Of a stretch of 11,000 bases of DNA, positions 1-7,300 are shown in pieces; position 1 is the first letter of the stretch, and each line of letters opens with the position of its first letter. The notes beneath the pieces were generated by a model. The model did not search any database and was not told where the DNA came from. It was given only the letters and a program-made list of their open reading frames with translations. A program made the translations under genes and the position numbers. Source of the DNA: Symbiodinium natans (taxonomy: Eukaryota; Sar; Dinophyceae; Suessiales; Symbiodiniaceae); the NCBI GenBank assembly GCA_905221605.1, contig CAJNDS010002201.1, positions 181,501 through 192,500 on the forward strand, written 5' to 3'.

Positions 1-84
1 GCCTGGGCTGAAGACCCACCGGCCAGGAGCACATCTCCGGGAAAAGGATGCAACTACTGCAACTAATCTGTTAACGTCCACGGC

Positions 85-182
85 CCTGTGCCAAATTCAA
101 ATGTATTCTGAGTTCCGTCGGCTTGTGGTTGCACCACGCGAACATCTGATCGAACAGGCTTGATGGCTCAGTTTGAAAGATA
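85..182 (-). CDS. Possible last exon in window
   Basis: A strong T-rich acceptor (ATTTCAG) precedes a minus-strand frame IFQTEPSSLFDQMFAWCNHK and continues PTELRIHLNLAQ. Its phase does not match exon 20 directly unless splicing uses CTGAG at 167-171, so an intervening exon may exist or the exon may belong elsewhere. The 3' boundary near 82-85 is unclear. Confidence 0.3.
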
Positions 183-350
183 CTGAAATAATTAATTGAA
201 AAACAACCTGCGAGCCATGCAGTTGCAGATTTCTGTTTTGCGTGTGGTATGCAATTCCTTGTTGTCACTGGTGTTGCACTAGTCTTCTTCGGGCGAGCGC
301 AGGGGGGGCGGGGGCGAAAAGTTCGTGAGCAACTCAGTTTCCGTACTTAC

Positions 351-481
351 CGCGAGCACAGGGGCCTCGCGAATTTCTTGGTCACTCAATCCAAGAGCCA
401 TGGAAGTCACAGCTCTTTCGAACCTAGCAGAGTGATTGTGCAACATGATCTCAAGCAATGCCAGGCTCACGAAGTCCGTAC
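351..481 (-). CDS. Tail candidate exon 20: helical segment
   Basis: AAGTCAG is followed by GT. The 43-codon frame encodes TDFVSLALLEIMLHNHSARF and MALGLSDQEIREAPVLA, probably helical. It ends at a full-consensus GTAAGT donor in phase 0, the strongest donor in this part of the window. Confidence 0.58.
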
Positions 482-556
482 CTGACTTGGCATCTAGGAG
501 GCCGGCTCAGCTTCCTTCAGCTGCCCGTCCCCTTTTCGGTCGAAGCTCGCGAACAC

Positions 557-672
557 CTCGAGAGGGCCACTTGTCGCAACACAATGACCATAACATCTCA
601 TACGCAAGCCATGGGCTCAAACGGCAGAAGTACAACCAGTCAGTTCCATAGCTGATCGCGAACTCAGCCCAC
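557..672 (-). CDS. Tail candidate exon 19: Trp-rich segment
   Basis: CTTCAG is followed by G. The 38-codon frame reads WAEFAISYGTDWLYFCRLSP and continues WLAYEMLWSLCCDKWPSR. It ends at GTGTTC in phase 1 and joins exon 20 in phase. The aromatic, hydrophobic composition looks like a folded domain core; no family is recognised. Confidence 0.5.
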
Positions 673-781
673 CTGAAGCCAGTTTTGTCGACGCGCAGAT
701 AAGCCCTGGGATGCAAGCAGGAAGAAGAACACCATGGTATGCCATTGCAAGGATGAATGCAGACTTGACAAGGGAAGTGAC

Positions 782-839
782 CGCGTCCCAGTGTTTCCGA
801 GTGCCGTGCTCGCCGCACTCGGCTGAGTAGCACCCGCAC
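782..839 (-). CDS. Tail candidate exon 18
   Basis: GCTGAG is followed by GT. It encodes an Ala/Ser/Thr/Gly linker (AGATQPSAASTALGNTGT) and ends at GTCACT in phase 2, matching exon 19. Two other frames are also open here, so the call depends on phase. Confidence 0.35.
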
Positions 840-975
840 CTCAGCTCCATGATCATGCCAACATTGGGGCAAGAGCATCTGTGCGTACCATGTACGCGTC
901 GCCACAATGGCAACTTTCCGGTTACTTTACTTTGCTGAAGCAGTTGGGGCAGCTCCCATCATAACACACATGCAC

Positions 976-1188
976 CACATTGTGCAGGACTATTGTTCAA
1001 GACTCTCCAACATCCCACTACATCATAGCTCGTCGGGAACGAAGCTGGGCTCATCGCCCTCAATTCGCCCTCTGCCAGAGCATGCTGAGGTGCCTCGCAC
1101 AGAGCGGAGGAGGACGCTGTCCAAATCATTGGCTCAGCTAGATGTGCAGTGCTTGGGCCCTTGCTGGCGTTGAGACGAATGGTGGAGC
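976..1188 (-). CDS. Tail candidate exon 17
   Basis: ATTGAG is followed by GC, in phase 1 with exon 16 across a 67-base intron. The 70-codon frame is the longest in the tail and contains PSTAHLAEPMIWTASSSALC and MSPASFPTSYDVVGCWRVLN. It ends at GTGCAT in phase 1, matching exon 18. The exon might start later, at 1093. No domain is recognised. Confidence 0.5.
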
Positions 1189-1255
1189 CTCAATTGAAAC
1201 AAACTTTTACTTCTGTGACGCAGCTAGGGTGGGACGTGCTAGGAACCTCAGATGC

Positions 1256-1364
1256 CTGACGGGTCCAACTTGTCCCGTAAAATGCGGAACGTTGTAGATT
1301 GGCTCGAGCTGTAAGGAAGAAAAACTAAGTATGGTGCATGCCATTCTCGCCGAAGAGGCTGTTC
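1256..1364 (-). CDS. Tail candidate exon 16
   Basis: GTTTCAG is followed by GAACAG. The 36-codon frame includes REWHAPYLVFLPYSSSQSTT and RILRDKLDPS and ends at a GC donor (GCATCT) in phase 1, matching exon 17. A competing frame after a good acceptor at 1309 (LEPIYNVPHFTGQVG) is also open. Confidence 0.42.
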
Positions 1365-1520
1365 CTGAAACCCAGAATGGCGCATAAACCACAACGAGTC
1401 ACAGTCAGTCCTACCTGACCCAAACGAACTCACAAACTCAACAGAAATGTGTGCAGATATGTGTTCAAAATCGTTTACAAGCTAGGAGCCTTTACAGGAG
1501 TAACGTGTTCCTATGTGGAC

Positions 1521-1571
1521 ATGGAGGATGCTGGAAGCCTCGATGATGGGCGGTGCAGGCTCAGGCTCCAC
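1521..1571 (-). CDS. Tail candidate exon 15
   Basis: CGCCAG (after a T-rich tract) is followed by GTGGAG; 17 codons read VEPEPAPPIIEASSILH, a Pro/Glu-rich linker, ending at GTCCAC in phase 0. Confidence 0.4.
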
Positions 1572-1924
1572 CTGGCGAAAATGCGCCGACGGCGCGCAAA
1601 GAACCGCTTTCCTAACACTTACTCTACCTGTCACGGGGCGTGGGGTTCCAGGTCATGTTGCAGTTGATGTTTTACATCAGGGTCTCGAATTTTCGGGGCT
1701 TAACTTCAGTAGTCTTTTTGCTATCCTTTTCATGCTTAACACCCTATGTGAACCCCTATACCAGTCTTAACAGTCTAGAACTTAAAACCCAAGAAACTGT
1801 GAACACTAAACTCTGAACCCTATGCTGCCCGGAAGCAAGGCGTTCAAGGCCGCTTGGGCTTCAGGGACTTGAAAAGTTCGACAAGCTTTACACAAGGCAC
1901 ATGTCACAAGTCTTTTCTGCACAC
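1572..1924 (-). other. Intron with degenerate telomere-like stretch
   Basis: This interval has no open frame of protein-like quality on the minus strand. Between about 1737 and 1826 it is AT-richer and carries several AACCCTA-type words. Confidence 0.4.
1737..1826. repeat. Degenerate CCCTA-rich stretch
   Basis: AACACCCTATG, AACCCCTATA, AAAACCC and GAACCCTATG occur within 90 bases. They resemble scattered, decayed plant-type telomere words (CCCTAAA) but never form a tandem array. Confidence 0.3.
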
Positions 1925-1987
1925 CTCCCGTCCCCAAAGCTGTTGCAGCAGCGGACTGAGACGAGTGCTACAGCCTACTATAGGGGC
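1925..1987 (-). CDS. Tail candidate exon 14
   Basis: ACCCAG is followed by GCCCCT; 21 codons (APIVGCSTRLSPLLQQLWGR and a Glu) end at GTGTGC in phase 0. It is supported only by matching phase and splice signals. Confidence 0.3.
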
Positions 1988-2031
1988 CTGGGTCGCCCAT
2001 GGAAGAAGTCTCTTTCACTACGTCACTACGC

Positions 2032-2178
2032 GTTCCCTCCCCGAAAGCCGTCGCGACGCAGAACCCACGCGTTCATCTTGAGCGTTGCCCGTAGCAGAAG
2101 GTTCGTGGTGGAAACAGAGTTCAGGGTGTACCACTGAATACCACCGAGGCAGATCTTTGAGTGCAAATGTGCACGAGC
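2032..2178 (-). CDS. Tail candidate exon 13
   Basis: CAGAG is followed by GCTCGT; a 49-codon phase-0 frame contains SKICLGGIQWYTLNSVSTTN and LRRDGFRGG. The donor may be GC (GCGTAG), which would make the next intron only 44 bases, or GTTCTG 44 bases earlier. Another frame over the same bases is also open. No domain is recognised. Confidence 0.35.
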
Positions 2179-2248
2179 CTCTGAAGTTGCGCCAAACACA
2201 TCTTATGAGCAGGCCCTAAGATGGCTTTTGAAGAATACCGTACCGTAC

Positions 2249-2433
2249 CCTGTGGTCGCTCTCCAGTTTGGTGACCAGGCTGCTGACTCTCTTCAAGTTC
2301 TCGATGGTAGACTTGACCGGCGGGATTGCCGCTGCTTTCGGCCTCAACTCATGCATTTTCTGAGGCGAGAGTGCAGCTTCTCTCAGTGGTGGCTTTCTTC
2401 GGCATCTCCATCTAGAGTGCCTTTCCAGACTCC
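2249..2433 (-). CDS. Kinase tail exon 12: basic linker and helical segment
   Basis: TTTGAG is followed by GG, in phase 1 with exon 11. The 61-codon frame has a very basic start (RWRCRRK) and a likely amphipathic helix (KSTIENLKRVSSLVTKLE). It ends in phase 0 at GTACGG. A nearby frame upstream (containing SYWNREFEGVWKGTLDGD) is also open, so the 5' boundary is not certain. Such tails often mediate localisation or dimerisation in NEK kinases; that role is inference. Confidence 0.6.
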
Positions 2434-2677
2434 CTCAAACTCCCTGTTCCAGTATGACAAAATGATCGTTCACAGCTACGGCGTCTTCCTGGATGGGCAA
2501 AGTTCCGGACTCAGGTGGCTCCTTGGAGCCCTTTCCTCGCAGTGCCAGTGGGAAGTCATGCTAGCTTTCGACGTCTGCCATTCATTCTGACTTATTCCGC
2601 TCAAAGTACAAGCTTGGTGTACTCAGCTTTGCAAATAGCTTCTGATGTCATCAGTGTGACAGCCTCCCTCCCCGCAC

Positions 2678-2741
2678 CTGAACGAGCTTCTTTCGCATCT
2701 TTGTCTGCTTGCCCGGAGTTGTCAAAGCGCCGAACATAAGC
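2678..2741 (-). CDS. Kinase exon 11: last helix and start of tail
   Basis: ATGAG is followed by GCT; the peptide is AYVRRFDNSGQADKDAKEAR and one Ser. AYVRRF after ELISR matches the hydrophobic-basic final helix at the end of NEK-like kinase domains. The donor is GTGCGG, phase 1, which matches exon 12. The 97-base intron before it contains the alternative stop. Confidence 0.7.
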
Positions 2742-4310
2742 CTCATGAGTTGTCAAGAGCATCAAGCATGGTATGAAGGGTGACGAAGCTATTCTTTGAC
2801 GCTCGACTCATATGTGTCTCGGCTTCTGAGTTCCTGACCCTGGAAATCAACTCCTGGCCACTTGGTCTCTTGCTCGAAGATTTCTCAAGTATGTCATCCT
2901 GAAGAGAGCACAGCTTTGCAGTTTTTGGCAGTTTCATCCCTGTACCGGCCCACTTTTTTGAGTCAATGTTTTGCAGGGCCCTGGCCAGCAGGGTGCGCAG
3001 GTCTGCGCTGTACTGGGGAGGGATCGGTTCGTACCTCCGAAACGCATTGAGATTCGCCCGCAGGTTTGGGCTTGCAGGTACTGGGTGCCGCACGTCTCGC
3101 TGACGATCTTATAGACGAGGCCAAGCCTTGGACCGACGGCACCAAAAAACTAAGAGGAGGAGACTAGGAAGCGGAGAGACAAGAGAGAGCATCAACGATG
3201 AGAGAAGGACTGCGGCATTTCTCCACTGCTGCACGCAGCATGCACTGTACGTGCTGCTTTGGGTGTTCAGGATGACCGCACTGGCAGCTACCTACCGCCT
3301 CGGGTTGTCAGGCACACGGCGGGCATGCTGACATTCTTGCTTGCCCCTGGGTTCGCATTCATGGCCACATCTCTCCAAAGGCTGTGCAGCTCAGGGTTGG
3401 CCTTGATGAAGGTGGTTCGCCGTCAATCCAGAACTTGCTCTGCTCGTGTCATGATGTCAACCCGTCAACCCCCTTCAGGGAACCGATGCAGGACATGCTC
3501 GGTCAGGTCGAACCAAGCTGCCTCCGCATGTGTCGGCCGATGGGACGTGGGGATTTGCGCGCTTAGGCTCCCCAAAACCAACATGGAAAACGAGACTAGG
3601 TCGGCTATCGCAAAGTAGTCAGGGAAAGACACTTTAGTCGCCAACCTTGTAGTTGAGCATGATGTGGCTATCTGGACAACATCCGACGTCTCCGTCAAGG
3701 ATGCCGGCAGCAAGCCATGTCGTTCCCGGCTGGCTGTGGTAATTCAGAGCAATGGTCGAACCTGGCTCTGGACTATTTGCTGGCACTTAAAAATTGTCGG
3801 GATGCGTTGCCGACGAGCCACCACATTTCGGACAAAACCTTGATGCGGAAAGTGCTGCGAAAAATCTGGTATGATTAATGCGCTTGTTGCGTGCTGCGAA
3901 AAACTTTCCCAAACCAGTCCCAGCATCGTACGGTTGGCGGCGTCAGAGCTGTTGAACCTTCTGGGATATGCTGGGCTGGGAGTCTAGAACCACATGCAGT
4001 CGAGTCTTTCAACAGCTGCGCTATGCCAAGTCTGCCACTGCCGTATCGCCCGGCGGCCTCAGGGGAGCCCACGAATGCAGTGGTAGCAAGCATCAGCAAG
4101 CTTGCTTGACTTTTTTCAGCAATGTGTGCTGTGTAGCTGCTCGGCCTTGAGACACTTCAATGGCCGAGTCGGGGAATGCAGCCCAGGTCATGAAGGCACC
4201 ACCACCCTAGCAAGGCGAGACTGAGGCGAAACACAACTCTCTCTCTCTCTCTCCTGCACGCATAGCCCCCCCCGAAGGGAAGGCTGCCCCAAAGGGCGCG
4301 CGAAGTCCAC

Positions 4311-4358
<48 letters not shown>

Positions 4359-7300
4359 GAAGGATCAATTCATGGCAAAAACTTAAATCAAGAGCTGCCT
4401 GCTTGCTCAACCTCCTTCTTATTGCGCATGCTGTCCCGGCCTGTCGTCGACACATGCTGCAGTGACAGTGCATGAGCCGCAGTGGAGGCTCTTGCAATCT
4501 GAGCAGCTTCACGGTGGTGTCAGCTGATGGCTTCAAGAAATCTTTGCTTGAGGGCTCTTTGAGGCTGTCATAGTAATAGGGCGCCTCAGCCTCACAGCAC
4601 CACAAAGGCAGCCGGCACCTCGCATGTTTAAGTTCTGGCTCGTAGCACCGACATGCAGAAGCCTTGTGGCAGGTTAACAACAGCACAAGGATCTCACCCG
4701 AATAAAACACATTAACGAAGATTTACGATTTATTACAGAACCAGTCTTTGACCGTCCTCATCGGTCGGCCTTGGGGCTGCTGCAGCTGATACGTGCCAGT
4801 GGCCTCAAGTTGCATCCGGCGATAGAGGCCACAAGGCGTGCGGCAGGTGACCGCTGCATCCCCGGAGATGGTGCAAAGCCCTGCCAAACGCATGAAAGAT
4901 AAAGATAGGCAAGGCGTAGAAAAAATGAGCAAAACATGCCCAGCAGCTCAAAGGCAGAGGCTTCAAGTTGACTCGATGCAAAGAACTCATGGTTTTTTTT
5001 CTACAAGTGCGGACGATGCTGAGGCACCTTTTTTCATCTCTTCGGGAGTGCTGGTAGCCTGCTGCAAATGCTGTATCAATGTATTGCTGACATGTGCTGG
5101 CGGGCTTGGTCTGCAGGAAATGTAAGTCGGATAAAACCTTCCGATCTTTTCATCACACTTTTGCTCCCATGCAAGACTAGCCTCGCTGCAAGGTCCACAT
5201 GCTGCCAGCGAATGCCAGGCGCGACGCTGTGGTTCCCATCGCGGCAAGCGTTACGGGATTCTGAGTGACTTCGCTTGGACCCAGTGGCTGCTCTGGTGGC
5301 TTCCACGCAAGTGTCAGTAACCTGCGTCCACCTGTGTCCCATGTTGACATCCCACTACCGCTCAGGGCGCTGCAACGACTGGCTTTCAAAGGCATGCTTA
5401 AGCATGCACCTGAGAGATAATCTGGATTTGCACATCGGTTGTTAACAAATGCCATATCGGAAACTGAGGACTGCCACATTTCGTAAAGCACGCAGCCCAG
5501 GGCCCAGATATCACTCCTCGATGAGAGCAAGGCAGTTGGTACAGCAATTTTCGACCGTGTGGCTTTCACAAGAAAGCACGCATATCCCCGCAAGTCGCAA
5601 GGAACGGTGGACTGAAGCTGACAATGCAAGATCTCATCTTGAGCAGGCGGCTTGTAACCATAAGGCTCAGCTTTGCAAACCTGTCACTTTGCAGATGTGG
5701 GCATGATTGCGAAGTCTGCGGCAGCTACCAGGGACAGGCTTCAGGGTCATTGGATGATAAGGGCCCCTACTCGACCTGCAGCGTACGGCGATTGACAGTC
5801 TTGGTGGAGGCGAGTGAGTTCTTGTCTGCTCGTCATACACCATGCATGCGCGCGTGGGTCCCTTTTTGCACCGTCCAGGCCAGGCCTCGGGAGACATGTA
5901 GTATGGCGTTCCGACCACCTCAGCACACAAGACCGCAAGTGAGCTAGCAAAACAAATCCAACGACTGAGAGCAAGTGTTCTAGTACCTGATCTGCATCCG
6001 CAAAATCACTGTCCCAAGTTACTGCTTCACAAAACAGGGTGATACGGAAGATCAAGCCTTGACAACAGGTTTGGAAAGCAACATGTCAGTCGTGCAAAAT
6101 ATATGTTCTTTAGAGCTCATGGCCCTACTCGCCCGGCCATTTCTTCTGGGTCAGTAGAAAGATCAGCCAGCGGGAGAGTGTGGAGGTTCCGTAGAAACAA
6201 CGGGATCGTGATGGTGCGGAGTGCAGGCTGCATGCTGCATGTGAAGATGGTGTGGTGCAAGTTGTGAGGGTGGCTCTGCAGAATGTAAGCTGTGGAGCAC
6301 AGTGGTGCTACTGCTACGTACATGGGTGGATTGTGCTGTGGTGCGGTTCGCAAGCTGCAGGCTGTGAGCACCGAAGCTGCTAGCTGAGGGTCGCTTTGCA
6401 AGGTAACAGAGTGGTGCATGTCGGCTGTCTCTTACAGCGGATTCTCACAAAGCAGGGGGACAGAGATGCATCACATATGTCAGTGTCTCCTGAAGCACTA
6501 CCTTGCACTTGCAGAGAGAAGGAACGAGGGGACGAATAGAACAGAGTAGTGGAAGTTGCTTAGTTAGGTGGGGCGCATGACGTTGCGCGAGAGAAAGCTG
6601 AGACCCAATGGATCGGAGCGGTATCGCGCAATCCAGTAAACAATTCGGACTTCCTCGACTAAAGCTCCCCTAACGACGACCCTCGCGGCGCTAAGGGAAA
6701 AGCCGTGACTGTCACTCTGAGATGAATGCTCTGACTGTATCTGGCAAATGACGATCGGCTGCTGGCGAGTACGAAAAGGGAGGTGATGTTCTGCTGCTTG
6801 GGCCTGCCGGCGATTTGATTCCAGCAGAATGGAGGCTGGAGCATAGGCACTTGATATTGTGTGTGCCGGGTTTTGATTTCTGCTGAAAGCTTTCCGTAGA
6901 TCTGGACGTTGAAGGGCTGTGTCTGTCATCTTTTACTGCGCCCTCTTTTCCTGCTGTCGCCGCGTCGCTTGATTGGTCTGCATGAGGATCCGGATCTGGT
7001 CCTTCCTTCTCCTAGTGTTGGAAGTGGAAGGTGCTGTTCTGGTAGTTCCGGACAGTCCGGGCGATCTGGAATCTCTGGATCTTCATGTTGGTTTCCATCC
7101 AAAGGGCATATTCTTCGTTGTACTGCACTCCGATTGCGGGCGTCTTTGCTGTGGGCTGCTCCGGCTTGTGGCTTGCGTGCCAGCATGGCTGGGTGTGTTT
7201 GGCGGGATGGGGTGCTTTTTTCTGGCTGCTGCGCATCCGTGACTTGCACTAGATATACCTGTCGCTGGAAGGCAGTGAGGTTCTTGTGTGCGTAATGTCG

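Larger units (their letters stand above)
3127..5373 (-). other. Kinase intron 7 (2.2 kb): microsatellites and possible embedded exons
   Basis: The donor is GCAGCG and the acceptor CCAAG before GCTTGG, both fixed by kinase phase (SL then LGLVYKIV). Inside are two CT microsatellites and a row of minus-strand open segments with exon-like borders (4584-4496, 4057-3998, 3838-3785, 3729-3646, 3521-3477, 3401-3318). Nothing convincing is seen in 5373-4810. The segment 3317-3140 has no readable gene. Confidence 0.7.

Noticed and set aside
1120-1142. Relict dinoflagellate spliced-leader sequence
   Set aside because: CATTGGCTCAG only partly resembles the end of the leader and lacks its 5' half. No better match was found on either strand.
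2228-2590. A 120-codon plus-strand open frame
   Set aside because: It is antisense to kinase tail exon 12, whose frame is in phase with the kinase and more protein-like.
2743-3093. A single uninterrupted kinase C-terminal exon of 116 codons
   Set aside because: It includes two introns. The 87-base piece after LRTLL and the piece after ELISR do not fit the kinase fold, and splicing gives a clean C-lobe plus AYVRRF. The TGA at 2743-2745 is kept only as an alternative end.
4207-4710. A 167-codon minus-strand open frame with a long RERERE run
   Set aside because: The Arg-Glu repeat is the CT microsatellite read in frame, and the length is inflated by it. Only the short YYYDSL part was kept as a weak candidate.
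6117-6419. A 100-codon minus-strand open frame
   Set aside because: It coincides with the degenerate GTG/GCTG repeat block and has a His/Pro/Thr-biased composition that follows from the repeat.
6909-7295. Plus-strand open frames of 89-128 codons
   Set aside because: They overlap each other and minus-strand frames in GCTG/CTG-rich sequence. The peptides are Cys/Ser/Leu biased with no motif, and all supported genes are on the other strand.
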